Of a stretch of DNA of 64,000 bases, positions 1-7,447 are shown piece by piece (position 1 is the stretch's first letter; the number at the start of each line of letters is the position of its first letter). The notes under the pieces were generated by a model. That model did no database searches and was not told where the DNA came from. It saw only the letters and a program-made list of their open reading frames with translations. The DNA is from Jutongia huaianensis (GTDB lineage Bacteria; Bacillota; Clostridia; Lachnospirales; Lachnospiraceae), in NCBI RefSeq assembly GCF_014384985.1, contig NZ_JACRSX010000002.1, forward strand, positions 248,001 to 312,000. The letters run 5' to 3'. The position numbers were made by a program, and so were the translations under genes.

Positions 1-249
1 CGGGCATTAAAGCTGGTGGATCATATTCCGGTACTTGGCACCATGAATAAGCTGGCAGGGGGGATTCTGGGATTTTTCTGGGTATTTATCCTGTGTATGC
101 TGTTTGGAAATGTCTTTTTTACTTATGTACCGGGGGAGCTTCGCTCACAGTGGGGCTTTACGGATCAGAAAGTAAAACAGACGGTTCTGCTCAGTGCGTT
201 TGTGCCGGATCAGACAGAAAAGCGGCATAATAAAGTGTCGGATCAATGA
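1..249 (+). CDS. CvpA-like membrane protein, C-terminal part
   Basis: The reading frame is open from the first base of the window, so the true start lies outside it. The visible 82 residues contain one hydrophobic segment (about residues 23-42, GGILGFFWVFILCMLF) preceded by an LGxxNKLAGG stretch. Similar stretches are typical of the last membrane helix region of CvpA / colicin V production family proteins. A short charged tail follows. CvpA proteins are small polytopic inner-membrane proteins; their role in Firmicutes is poorly defined. queH starts 24 bases downstream on the same strand, so the two may be co-transcribed. The family assignment rests on a short fragment and is moderate. Confidence 0.55.
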   Translation, partial: RALKLVDHIPVLGTMNKLAGGILGFFWVFILCMLFGNVFFTYVPGELRSQWGFTDQKVKQTVLLSAFVPDQTEKRHNKVSDQ

Positions 250-273
250 TCACAAAAAGGGGTAAATGTAGAT

Positions 274-921
274 ATGAATAAAGTGAATTATCAGAGAGAG
301 CTGGATCAGATCATTGATCATCTCCAAAAGGAAGAAAAGGTGCCAAAGCTATTAATGCACAGCTGCTGTGCACCCTGCAGCAGTTATTGTCTTTCCTATC
401 TGGCAGAGTATTTTCATATTACAATCTATTATTATAATCCTAATATTACAGAACAGGCAGAGTATCAGAAGAGGGTAAAGGAGCAGCAGAGACTTCTTGG
501 TGAGCTTCCGGTAAAGTATCCCATTGCGTTTGTGGAAGGGGCATATGAGCCGGAGGTGTTTCTTGCTATGGCAAAGGGCATGGAGCAGCTTCCGGAGGGG
601 GGCGAACGCTGCTTTGCCTGCTATGAGCTGCGGCAGAGAAAGGCGGCAGAGTATGCAAAGGAGCATCACTTTGACTACTTTACCACCACACTTTCTGTCA
701 GTCCCCACAAGAATGCAGCAAAGCTCAATGAAATCGGTCTGCGTCTGGCACAGGAATATGGTATTCCTTATCTGGTGTCGGATTTTAAGAAAAAGGGCGG
801 TTATCTCAAGTCAATTGAGTTGTCGGCTGAGTATCAGCTGTACCGGCAGGATTACTGTGGCTGTGTTTACAGCAAGGCGGCGAGAGAACGGGAAAAGCAG
901 CAGAAGGCATTGGAGTCTTGA
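274..921 (+). CDS. queH: Epoxyqueuosine reductase QueH
   Basis: This 215-residue protein fits the QueH (DUF208) family, which reduces epoxyqueuosine to queuosine in tRNA as the non-homologous replacement of QueG. A double-cysteine motif HSCCAPCSSY is at residues 29-38 (Cys31, Cys32, Cys35), CFACYELR follows at 113-120, and DYCGCVYS lies near the C-terminus (Cys195, Cys197). These cysteines are the expected metal and iron-sulfur ligands of the family. Motifs TTTLSVSPHKN and DFKKKGGYLKS are also characteristic. The ATG start has an AAAGGGG ribosome binding site about 10 bases upstream. The gene is full length. Confidence 0.93.
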   Translation: MNKVNYQRELDQIIDHLQKEEKVPKLLMHSCCAPCSSYCLSYLAEYFHITIYYYNPNITEQAEYQKRVKEQQRLLGELPVKYPIAFVEGAYEPEVFLAMAKGMEQLPEGGERCFACYELRQRKAAEYAKEHHFDYFTTTLSVSPHKNAAKLNEIGLRLAQEYGIPYLVSDFKKKGGYLKSIELSAEYQLYRQDYCGCVYSKAAREREKQQKALES

Positions 922-945
922 TGGATGGGCGTGGGAGATATGAAA

Positions 946-1069
946 TGTGGAGTTTGAGGGATAGATAACAAGTATATCAGAAGTGCTGTGGAGTTTGAGG
1001 GATAGATAACAAATATATCAGAAGAGCCATGGAGGTTTGAAATATGGATGAAAAATATATGAGAAGAGC
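946..1069 (+). repeat. Tandem 41-bp repeat: two decayed copies of the ribD start region plus the live copy
   Basis: Two head-to-tail units of 41 bp (946-986 and 987-1027) differ at only a few positions. A third, more diverged unit (1028-1069, 42 bp) is the functional ribosome binding site and first codons of ribD. All three share TGGAG..TTTGA and TATATNAGAAG blocks. Where the live copy reads ATGGATGA, including the start codon at 1044, the upstream copies read ATAGATAA. Both G-to-A differences remove ATG triplets. I infer a local tandem duplication of the translation start region followed by loss of the spare start codons. Confidence 0.8.
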
Positions 1070-2126
1070 CATCGAACTGGCCCGCAAGGGAGAGGGACAT
1101 GTCAATCCCAATCCTCTGGTGGGGGCCGTGATCGTCAGAGATGAAGAAATCCTGGCGGAAGGGTATCATGCCCGTTACGGTGATCTGCATGCAGAACGGA
1201 GTGCTTTTGCCAATCTGAAAACAGATGCCACAGGAGCGGAAATGTATGTGACTCTGGAGCCATGCTGTCATTACGGTAAGCAGCCTCCATGTACCCAGGC
1301 GATCATAGAGCACGGTATCCGCAAGGTTTATGTGGGCTCCGATGATCCCAATGCACTGGTGGCAGGAAAGGGAATCCGCCAGCTTCAGGACGCGGGGATT
1401 ACCGTGGAAACCCATGTGCTGAAAGAGGAGTGCGATGCCCTGAATGATGTGTTTTTTCATTATATTACGACCCACACGCCATATGTGGTCATGAAATACG
1501 CCATGACTATGGACGGCAAGATCGCCTGTCATACAGGTGCCAGTAAATGGGTGACCGGAGAAGAGGCAAGAGCCCATGTACAGCGCATGCGCAATAAATA
1601 CACCGGTATTATGGTGGGAGTGCAGACGGTGCTTGCAGATGATCCGCTGCTGACCTGCCGTATTCCGGAAGGGAGAAATCCTATCCGGATCATTTGTGAC
1701 AGCAGTCTCAGGACGCCTCTTGACAGTCAGATCGTTCGGACGGCAGAAGAAGTAGAAACCATTCTTGCAACAGTGAAGGAGGATCCGGAGCGGATCGCTG
1801 CCTATGAGGAAAAGGGAGTGCAGGTGCTTGTGACAAGGCAGAAGGATGGCAGAGTGGATCTTGCGGATCTGATGGAAAAACTGGGAGAACGAAAAATCGA
1901 CAGCATCCTTCTGGAAGGAGGCGGTACATTAAATTACAGCGCCCTGCAGGCAGGGATCGTGCAGCATGTGCAGGCTTATATTGCGCCGAAGCTGTTTGGA
2001 GGGGGGGAGGGATTCACTCCGGTGAGAGGCATAGGCGTGGATGATCCGGCTCAGGCATGGATCCTGACAAACCGCAAAGTAACATCTCTCGGTGAAGATC
2101 TTCTGATGGAGGCAGATGTTATATAA
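1044..2126 (+). CDS. ribD: Bifunctional riboflavin deaminase/reductase RibD
   Basis: RibD carries out two early steps of riboflavin synthesis: deamination of the pyrimidine from GTP cyclohydrolase II and reduction of its ribosyl side chain. The N-terminal cytidine-deaminase-like domain (about 1-145) has the zinc motif HAE at 49-51 with Cys74 and Cys83 in the PCC...PPC segment. The NPNPLVGAV signature is at 21-29. The C-terminal reductase domain (about 147-360) has MKYAMTMDGKIA and the EGGGTLN motif. Length 360 is normal. The start follows GGAGG at 1031-1035 and lies in the last unit of a tandem repeat. Unlike in Bacillus, the FMN riboswitch lies after this gene, so ribD itself is outside its control. 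Confidence 0.96.
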   Translation: MDEKYMRRAIELARKGEGHVNPNPLVGAVIVRDEEILAEGYHARYGDLHAERSAFANLKTDATGAEMYVTLEPCCHYGKQPPCTQAIIEHGIRKVYVGSDDPNALVAGKGIRQLQDAGITVETHVLKEECDALNDVFFHYITTHTPYVVMKYAMTMDGKIACHTGASKWVTGEEARAHVQRMRNKYTGIMVGVQTVLADDPLLTCRIPEGRNPIRIICDSSLRTPLDSQIVRTAEEVETILATVKEDPERIAAYEEKGVQVLVTRQKDGRVDLADLMEKLGERKIDSILLEGGGTLNYSALQAGIVQHVQAYIAPKLFGGGEGFTPVRGIGVDDPAQAWILTNRKVTSLGEDLLMEADVI

Positions 2127-2193
2127 TTGTGTTGCCGGTGTTACGCCGGAAGAGATCATTCCGGTACACAGTGTGAAGCTCCCGATATTTTTC

Positions 2194-2222
2194 TTGCAAA
2201 CCGTAAGCGGCTGTGCTATGAT
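2194..2222 (+). promoter_or_regulatory. Promoter of the ribE-ribBA-ribH operon
   Basis: A -35 box TTGCAA (2194-2199) and an extended -10 box TGCTATGAT (TATGAT at 2217-2222) are separated by exactly 17 bases. Transcription would begin near 2229, ten bases before the FMN aptamer. This supports a separate riboswitch-controlled transcript that excludes ribD. Confidence 0.7.
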
Positions 2223-2238
2223 AAGGAACGTAAAGTAA

Positions 2239-2378
2239 ACTTCGGGGCAGCGTGAAATTCGCGACCGACGGTATTTGTGTACAGAAGCTGTTTTTTTGAC
2301 ACATCAGCCCGTGAGTCATTTTTGTGACATGACTTGGTGAGATTCCAAGGCCGACAGTACAGTCTGGATGAGAGAAGT
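2239..2378 (+). promoter_or_regulatory. FMN riboswitch aptamer (RFN element)
   Basis: The sequence contains the conserved RFN blocks in order: CTTCGGGGCAG, GTGAAATTC, CGACCGACGGTA, a variable arm around 2285-2335, GATTCCAAGGCCGACAGTA, and GTCTGGATGAGAGAAG. The closing P1 helix pairs ACTTC (2239-2243) with GAAGT (2374-2378). FMN binding in this class normally favours a downstream terminator, and one is present at 2400-2427. The element lies between ribD and ribE rather than ahead of the whole cluster. Confidence 0.95.
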
Positions 2379-2399
2379 ATTGATACATGATTTTTTGAT

Positions 2400-2427
2400 G
2401 TCCCCGTTTTTGGCGGGGACTTTTTTC
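2400..2427 (+). terminator. Riboswitch-controlled intrinsic terminator
   Basis: GTCCCCG (2400-2406) pairs with CGGGGAC (2414-2420), followed by a run of six T. It lies 21 bases after the FMN aptamer and before ribE, the arrangement of a transcription-attenuating FMN riboswitch. The expression platform would form when FMN is bound. Confidence 0.9.
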
Positions 2428-2469
2428 TTTCTTATAGAATACCCGAAGGTATCAGGAAAGGAGGAAAAG

Positions 2470-3129
2470 GTGTTTACAGGTATTATTGAAGAAGTGGGAA
2501 CCATTGATTCTATTGCAGCAGGAGGTGAATCGGCGGTACTCACGGTGGCAGCTCATAAGGTACTGCAGGGAACGCAGATCGGCGACAGTATTGCAGTCAA
2601 TGGTGTCTGTCTGACGGTAACCTCCATGCAAGGGGGAAAATTTCAGGCAGATGTGATGGCGGAAACATTGCGGAGAAGCTCGCTGGGATCTCTTCACAGA
2701 GGCAGTCAGGTGAATCTGGAGCGTGCAATGGCAGCCGATGGCAGATTTGGCGGTCATATTGTGGCGGGTCATATTGATGGCACCGGAACGATCCTTTCTA
2801 CAAGAAAGGAAGGCAATGCCATGTGGGTGGAGATTGGGGCTCCGGAAGGAATACTGCGTTATATTATTGAAAAGGGCTCTATTGCCATTGACGGGATCAG
2901 CCTGACAGTGGCACTTCTCACAGACAAGAGCTTTTCCGTGTCAGTGATTCCTCATACAGGGGAGGAAACTACGCTGTTACACAAAAAGAAAGGCGATATT
3001 GTCAATCTGGAGAATGACCCGGTAGGAAAATATGTCGAGCGTTTTCTGACGATTCCTGCGGAGAAAACCAACGATACAACGCAGGAAAAGGGCATTACCC
3101 TGGAAATGCTTACAAAATATGGGTTCTAA
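2470..3129 (+). CDS. ribE: Riboflavin synthase alpha subunit RibE
   Basis: Riboflavin synthase dismutates two 6,7-dimethyl-8-ribityllumazine molecules to riboflavin and the pyrimidine precursor. The start is a GTG at 2470 preceded by AGGAAAGGAGG. It gives the canonical N-terminus MFTGIIEEVGT; an in-frame ATG at 2368 lies inside the riboswitch and would add non-homologous residues. The protein has 219 residues with the usual duplicated lumazine-binding barrels: the first starts at MFTGIIEE, the second at about residue 98 (HIVAGHIDGTGTI). The NGVCLTV and DGISLTV substrate motifs are present in the two halves. It is the first gene of the riboswitch-regulated unit. Confidence 0.95.
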   Translation: MFTGIIEEVGTIDSIAAGGESAVLTVAAHKVLQGTQIGDSIAVNGVCLTVTSMQGGKFQADVMAETLRRSSLGSLHRGSQVNLERAMAADGRFGGHIVAGHIDGTGTILSTRKEGNAMWVEIGAPEGILRYIIEKGSIAIDGISLTVALLTDKSFSVSVIPHTGEETTLLHKKKGDIVNLENDPVGKYVERFLTIPAEKTNDTTQEKGITLEMLTKYGF

Positions 3130-3154
3130 TGACAAATAGAAAGGCAAGAGGATT

Positions 3155-4357
3155 ATGGAAACAAAGTTTAATACCATTGAAGAAGTGTTGGAAGATCTTC
3201 GTCAGGGAAAGATTGTTGTGATGATGGATGACGAGGATCGGGAAAATGAAGGGGATGTGATCTGTGCGGCAGAGTTTGCTACACTGGAAAATGTAAATTT
3301 TATGGCAAGTTATGCTAAGGGATTGATCTGTATGCCGATGTCGGAGGAGTATACCAATAAGCTGAATCTTCCGCAGATGTGTGCAGAAAATACAGACAAT
3401 CATTGTACGGCATTTACAGTATCCATTGATTACAAGGATACTACTACAGGTATTTCTGCTTATGAGCGGGGGATCACGGCAAGAATGGTGGCAGACGACA
3501 ATGCAAAGCCATCGGATTTTCGTCGTCCGGGCCATATGTTCCCACTTCTGGCAAAGAAGGGCGGTGTGCTGGAGCGTAACGGACATACGGAGGCAACCGT
3601 GGATCTTTGCAGACTGGCAGGCTTAAAGCCGGTGGGACTGTGCTGTGAGATTATGAAAGAGGATGGCACGATGGCAAGAACGCCGGATATTCTTGAGTTC
3701 GCAAAGGAGCATCAGTTAAAATGCGGCAGGATCGCAGATCTGATCCGGTACCGCAAGGAGCATGAGGTGCTGGTGGAGTGTGTGGCAAAGGCAAAGATGC
3801 CGACACGATATGGCCAGTTTACTATTTATGGTTATGTGAATAAACTCAATGGCGAGCATCATGTGGCGCTTGTCATGGGAGATATTACAGATGGCGAGCC
3901 GGTTCTGTGCCGTGTTCATTCCGAGTGTTTGACAGGAGATGCCCTTGGTTCGGCACGTTGTGACTGTGGCCAGCAGTACGATGCGGCAATGAAGATGATC
4001 GCCAAGGAGGGAAGAGGTGTTCTGCTTTATATGCGCCAGGAGGGAAGAGGCATTGGACTGATCAATAAGATCCGTGCTTATGAGCTGCAGGATCACGGAC
4101 GCGATACAGTAGAAGCCAACCTGGAGCTGGGCTTCCCGGAGGATGCAAGAGATTATACAATAGGTACGCAGATTTTGGTGGATTTAGGAATTCATCAGCT
4201 TCGTCTGATGACAAATAATCCGGCGAAGGTATATGGCCTGGCCGGATATGATCTGGAGATTGTAGAGCGTGTGCCGATCGAGATGGAGCCTGGCAAATAT
4301 GACAGCTTCTATCTGAAAACCAAAAAAGAAAAAATGGGACACATTTTGAAACTGTAG
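3155..4357 (+). CDS. ribBA: Bifunctional DHBP synthase / GTP cyclohydrolase II RibBA
   Basis: The protein joins the two enzymes that start both branches of riboflavin synthesis. The N-terminal 3,4-dihydroxy-2-butanone 4-phosphate synthase domain (about 1-200) has the acidic [10 protein letters not shown] motif at 25-34, RPGHMFPL at 124-131 and GHTEATVDL at 143-151. The C-terminal GTP cyclohydrolase II domain (about 206-398) has zinc ligands Cys258, Cys269 and Cys271 in [17 protein letters not shown], the active-site [10 protein letters not shown] and the TNNPAKV motif. Length 400 is standard for the fused form. It follows ribE by 25 bases and is part of the riboswitch-controlled operon. Confidence 0.97.
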   Translation: METKFNTIEEVLEDLRQGKIVVMMDDEDRENEGDVICAAEFATLENVNFMASYAKGLICMPMSEEYTNKLNLPQMCAENTDNHCTAFTVSIDYKDTTTGISAYERGITARMVADDNAKPSDFRRPGHMFPLLAKKGGVLERNGHTEATVDLCRLAGLKPVGLCCEIMKEDGTMARTPDILEFAKEHQLKCGRIADLIRYRKEHEVLVECVAKAKMPTRYGQFTIYGYVNKLNGEHHVALVMGDITDGEPVLCRVHSECLTGDALGSARCDCGQQYDAAMKMIAKEGRGVLLYMRQEGRGIGLINKIRAYELQDHGRDTVEANLELGFPEDARDYTIGTQILVDLGIHQLRLMTNNPAKVYGLAGYDLEIVERVPIEMEPGKYDSFYLKTKKEKMGHILKL

Positions 4358-4360
4358 ATG

Positions 4361-4402
4361 ACTCAAACTTCCCACATCCAGTACGATGTGGGAAGTTTGA
4401 GT
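4361..4402. other. Perfect 18-bp inverted repeat between ribBA and ribH
   Basis: The arm ACTCAAACTTCCCACATC (4361-4378) is matched perfectly by its reverse complement at 4385-4402, leaving a six-base loop. No T-run follows on either strand, so it is not a standard intrinsic terminator. It starts 4 bases after the ribBA stop and ends about 20 bases before the ribH ribosome binding site. Likely roles are an mRNA stability hairpin, translational tuning of ribH, or a processing site. The function is inferred. Confidence 0.75.
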
Positions 4403-4435
4403 GAACGATATATATCATAGAAAAGGAGAATTATC

Positions 4436-4897
4436 ATGAAAGTATTAGAGGGAAAAGTAGTATCAGAAGGAGCAAAAATTGGTATTGTAGCAGCACGTTT
4501 TAATGAATTTATCGTATCCAAACTGATTGCCGGAGCAAGGGATGGTCTGGTTCGTCACAATGTTGAGGATGATGATATTACATTGGCATGGGTGCCGGGA
4601 GCATTTGAGATTCCGGTCATGGCAAAGAAGATGGCAGAATCCGGTAAATATGATGCCGTAATCTGTCTTGGTGCCGTGATCCGTGGTGCCACAAGTCATT
4701 ATGATTATGTCTGTGCAGAGGTATCCAAGGGGATTGCAAGTGTTTCTCTGGAGACCGGTATTCCGGTAATGTTTGGCGTTGTGACAACAGACAATATCGA
4801 GCAGGCCATTGAGCGTGCAGGTACAAAGGCAGGTAACAAGGGCTATGACTGTGCTCTCGGAGCGATTGAAATGATCAATCTGGCAAAGCAGATGTAA
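4436..4897 (+). CDS. ribH: 6,7-dimethyl-8-ribityllumazine synthase RibH
   Basis: RibH condenses the pyrimidine and butanone phosphate intermediates to the lumazine precursor used by RibE. The protein has the full 153-residue family length. Visible motifs are ARFNEFI (20-26), PGAFEIP (54-60), [14 protein letters not shown] with the catalytic His88, and the phosphate-binding GVVTTDN region followed by [11 protein letters not shown]. The start follows AAAAGGAGAA. It is the last riboflavin gene in the operon, and the YqeG phosphatase starts 10 bases later. A strong hairpin separates it from ribBA. Confidence 0.96.
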   Translation: MKVLEGKVVSEGAKIGIVAARFNEFIVSKLIAGARDGLVRHNVEDDDITLAWVPGAFEIPVMAKKMAESGKYDAVICLGAVIRGATSHYDYVCAEVSKGIASVSLETGIPVMFGVVTTDNIEQAIERAGTKAGNKGYDCALGAIEMINLAKQM

Positions 4898-4907
4898 GGA
4901 GGAAACC

Positions 4908-5402
4908 ATGTTTCAGCAGTTTTATCCCAGGGAAGAATATGATTCCACTTATGAGATTCCCTTTGAAATGTATTATCAAAAGGGATATCGGGGGGTTTTG
5001 TTTGATGTGGACAACACATTAGTAGAGCATGATCAGCCGGCAACAGCCCGTGCAGTAGAATTATTTGAGCATCTGCGGGAATTGGGCTTTCAGACCTGTG
5101 TGATTTCGAATAACAAGGATTACCGTGTGAAGCCCTTTGCGGATACGGTGAAAACTCCCTATGTGTTTAAAGCAGGAAAGCCGTCTCCGAGAGGATATCA
5201 GGAGGGGATGAAACGTATGCAGACTACGCCGGAAACAACGCTGTTTGTAGGAGATCAGATTTTTACGGATGTGTGGGGGGCAAATCGTGCCGGAGTTTAT
5301 TCGATTCTGGTCAAACAGATTGCCAGACATGAGGAGATTCAGATCGTCTTGAAGCGTAAGCTGGAAAAAATCGTGCTAAGAAGTTATCGGAAACAAAAAT
5401 AG
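4908..5402 (+). CDS. yqeG: YqeG-type HAD IIIA phosphatase
   Basis: The 164-residue protein has the HAD phosphatase signature LFDVDNTL (31-38) with nucleophile Asp33 and general acid Asp35. Motif II is CVISNNK, motif III is the lysine in KAGKPSPRG, and motif IV is FVGDQIFTDVWGAN. The order and length fit the YqeG/HAD-IIIA group. One family member, PgpP/GEP4, dephosphorylates phosphatidylglycerophosphate, but bacterial YqeG substrates are not settled. It has its own AAGGAGG ribosome binding site overlapping the end of ribH, so it is probably co-transcribed with the riboflavin operon. I cannot tell whether it acts on a riboflavin intermediate; the pathway does need an uncharacterised HAD-type phosphatase. 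Confidence 0.88.
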   Translation: MFQQFYPREEYDSTYEIPFEMYYQKGYRGVLFDVDNTLVEHDQPATARAVELFEHLRELGFQTCVISNNKDYRVKPFADTVKTPYVFKAGKPSPRGYQEGMKRMQTTPETTLFVGDQIFTDVWGANRAGVYSILVKQIARHEEIQIVLKRKLEKIVLRSYRKQK

Positions 5403-5422
5403 GGAACCAGGAGGGAATGGAT

Positions 5423-6229
5423 ATGAAGCGGCTTCCGGGAGTTTTTCAGGCCAGGAAAAAGAACGGGGATATCTATTTTCGTTCCTCTGTGACATTTCGG
5501 GGAAAACATATCAGTCTCGGCAGCTTCGCTACGCAGGAGGAAGCGCACCGGACGTATACAATTGCGGCGAATCTTCTGAAATCAGAAATTCGTTTTTTGC
5601 CGGATGATTATCGTCCATGTGAGCTCCCCTTTTCCAAGTGGGTGGTTTTAAATAATTTCAAAAATAATGGACTTTATATCAAAACGCCTATTTATTTACA
5701 GGCAAATTATTTTGAATATTATCTTTCCAGAGAGGATGTCCTTCTTTTTGATGCGGATGATCTGTTTTATTATTCCCATCATTCGATCATGCGCCGGGGG
5801 GGTCATCTTTTTGTGGCAGATTATGGAATGCAGGTCAATATCGCATCCCGTTATGGGATCAAAAACTTTGCCGTGGAGAACCGGGATTATCGTTTTGTGA
5901 ACGGCAATGATCACGATTACCGTTATGCTAATATTGAGATTCTGAATGCCTATCATGGAGTAACACGTCAGCCGGATGTGTATGCGGCGGTGTATGTGGC
6001 AAAGATTCATATTAATGGAGATCATATTATCGGTAGATATCCTACGGATACAGAGGCGGCTATTGCTTACAACAAAGCGGCGGATCTGCTGCAGGAAGCA
6101 GGAATCGGGATTCAGTATGCTTCCAATTATCTATCGGAGCTGTCGTCGGAGGAATATCACAGGATATATCGTGAAATATCTTTCGAGCCGCGTTTTTCCG
6201 GTTATATATCAGGATTGCAGTCGATATGA
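5423..6229 (+). CDS. AP2 - degenerate HNH-like - AP2 protein
   Basis: I recognise two AP2-type DNA-binding domains. One is at the N-terminus (about 5-52: GVFQARK, HISLGSFATQEEAHRTY), the other near the C-terminus (about 178-224: GVTR, VYVAKIHI, IIGRYPTDTEAAIAYNKAA). Each shows the three-strand then helix pattern with LGxF/IGRY and EEA/TEAAxAY. The middle (about 128-175) resembles the AP2-associated HNH fold: NGNDHDYRYANIEI aligns with the (D/N)GNxxDNRxxNLRI block. The catalytic histidine expected in the preceding (V)DH position appears replaced (DYRF), so nuclease activity is doubtful. ATG 5423 lies 7 bases after AGGAGGG; an ATG at 5417 is too close to that site. I infer a domesticated DNA-binding protein derived from a mobile-nuclease family. 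Confidence 0.65.
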   Translation: MKRLPGVFQARKKNGDIYFRSSVTFRGKHISLGSFATQEEAHRTYTIAANLLKSEIRFLPDDYRPCELPFSKWVVLNNFKNNGLYIKTPIYLQANYFEYYLSREDVLLFDADDLFYYSHHSIMRRGGHLFVADYGMQVNIASRYGIKNFAVENRDYRFVNGNDHDYRYANIEILNAYHGVTRQPDVYAAVYVAKIHINGDHIIGRYPTDTEAAIAYNKAADLLQEAGIGIQYASNYLSELSSEEYHRIYREISFEPRFSGYISGLQSI

Positions 6230-6231
6230 AT

Positions 6232-6280
6232 AAAAATGCTTTCGGACAATTTATGGATTTTCCGGAGGCATTTTTATTTT
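6232..6280 (+). terminator. Intrinsic terminator after the AP2 gene
   Basis: AAAAATGCTTTCGGA (6232-6246) pairs with TCCGGAGGCATTTTT (6261-6275) through Watson-Crick and G-U pairs, and T-rich sequence follows. It closes the riboflavin-yqeG-AP2 transcription unit. Confidence 0.8.
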
Positions 6281-6563
6281 GAGGGATTTTTTACAGAGCT
6301 GTAAGGAACAGGATCTTTGCAGAATTGTGTTTTTTGTCGAACAATGCCCGAATTTTTTTAGAAAAATCTGGAAATGAGTGTATAAAATTCATCAAATGTT
6401 ACAAAAATATAAACTAATACGAATAAAAGATAAAATGTGAAAATATAATTTGTAATGTTTTTGTAACAAAATTCAAAATGGTTCATAAAATAAAGTATAA
6501 AAATGATAATGTCTCTGAGAGGCATTGTTGATATGAACCGGGAAAGGTTTGGTGAAGAATACC
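6281..6563. other. AT-rich intergenic region upstream of the wall hydrolase
   Basis: With the terminator this makes a gene-free stretch of about 330 bases. It is very AT-rich and presumably holds the promoter of the downstream hydrolase, but no clear -35/-10 pair stands out. An 11-bp inverted repeat, TGTTACAAAAA (6397-6407) and TTTTTGTAACA (6458-6468), could be a protein-binding site. No credible coding sequence is visible. Confidence 0.4.
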
Positions 6564-7250
6564 ATGAGGAAAATAAAAGTTGTACGGGGAGTAGTGGTGA
6601 TTGCAATCAGTGCAGGTCTTTCACTGTGGAATATGCAGTCTCAGGAAGTTGTTGCCCTGGCTCCGGTAAGCGAGCAGAGCGTCCTGCCGTCCCGGGTGCA
6701 ACGGTGGCAGGACAGTCTGTCGGTGGCAGATACTGCGACAATGACATGTAAAATAAAAAAACTTGATCAGGTAAGATCGGTACGTGTGAAGGAGCATCAG
6801 TTAGAAGTAAAACGGATGAGAGAAGAGAGAGCAAGAAAGCAGAGAATGCTGGAAATACAAAAATGCTGTGGAGTCCGTATCAGCGAAAGTGACAGGACAG
6901 TTCTGGAAAAAATCGTTCAGGCGGAAGCGGGCAATCAGGATCATCAGGGCAAACTTCTGGTGGCAAATGTCATTTTAAACCGGGTGCGAAGCGGAAAATT
7001 TCCGTCCACTATACGGGAAGTGGTATTTGCTCCAAGACAGTTTTCGCCGATTTCGGATGGAAGTTATTCCAGAGCGGAAGCATCCGAGGATACCAGGAAG
7101 GCGGTGGATGAGGCACTGCATGGAGTGGATGGTTCCCGGGGAGCCTTGTATTTTATGGATCGGCGCTATGCCGATGGCGGCAATGTAAGCTGGTTTGACC
7201 GGAGTCTCACGAGATTGTTCCAGCATCAGGGGCATGAATTTTTTAAATAA
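6564..7250 (+). CDS. SleB-type cell wall hydrolase
   Basis: The C-terminal half (about 105-228) matches the SleB / Hydrolase_2 family of cortex-lytic and wall hydrolases. It shows LEKIVQAEAGNQ with the conserved glutamate, then LVANVILNRV, FP(S)TIREVVFAPRQFSP and ALYFMD. The N-terminus is MRKIK followed by a hydrophobic stretch (about 7-22), so it is a signal peptide or membrane anchor. A charged, probably helical linker (about 60-95) separates anchor and enzyme. Start choice: ATG 6564 gives a clean signal sequence, while in-frame TTG 6549 and GTG 6552 are weaker alternatives near GGAAAGG. Members act on peptidoglycan, often during spore germination; this gene could also serve vegetative wall turnover. 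Confidence 0.85.
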   Translation: MRKIKVVRGVVVIAISAGLSLWNMQSQEVVALAPVSEQSVLPSRVQRWQDSLSVADTATMTCKIKKLDQVRSVRVKEHQLEVKRMREERARKQRMLEIQKCCGVRISESDRTVLEKIVQAEAGNQDHQGKLLVANVILNRVRSGKFPSTIREVVFAPRQFSPISDGSYSRAEASEDTRKAVDEALHGVDGSRGALYFMDRRYADGGNVSWFDRSLTRLFQHQGHEFFK

Positions 7251-7310
7251 CAAAGATACCGGATGACAGCCTTGCAGCGTGGGATTTCGTCTCACGCTGT
7301 GAGTTGTGTC

Positions 7311-7339
7311 TTGAAATAAGGTCATTGATATGGTAAAAT
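7311..7339 (+). promoter_or_regulatory. Promoter of thrC
   Basis: TTGAAA (7311-7316) and TAAAAT (7334-7339) are 17 bases apart, and TGG precedes the -10, making it an extended -10 promoter. The predicted leader to thrC is about 100 bases. I looked for a T-box in this leader and did not see its conserved antiterminator sequence. Confidence 0.65.
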
Positions 7340-7447
7340 TTCTTCCAAAAGTATAGCGATGAAGCAATCTGTGACATCAACTGGTGGCGGATATCTTTTG
7401 AACCCGGCATTATTGCACCAGATCGCAGATCAGAATGGAGGAAAGAC

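Noticed and set aside
946..1069. CRISPR-like repeat
   Set aside because: The units are contiguous without spacers, there are only three, and they match the ribD start region.
2368..2469. Upstream ATG 2368 as start of ribE
   Set aside because: It lies inside the FMN aptamer and spans the terminator. The GTG at 2470 has a ribosome binding site and gives the conserved riboflavin synthase N-terminus.
7275..7299. Hairpin CAGCGTGGGA / TCTCACGCTG as terminator of the wall hydrolase gene
   Set aside because: The stem is good, but no T-run follows, so I did not call a terminator. It may still have a role.
7251..7447. T-box or threonine attenuator upstream of thrC
   Set aside because: The leader has a promoter and one hairpin but no T-box bulge sequence, no run of Thr codons and no terminator before thrC.
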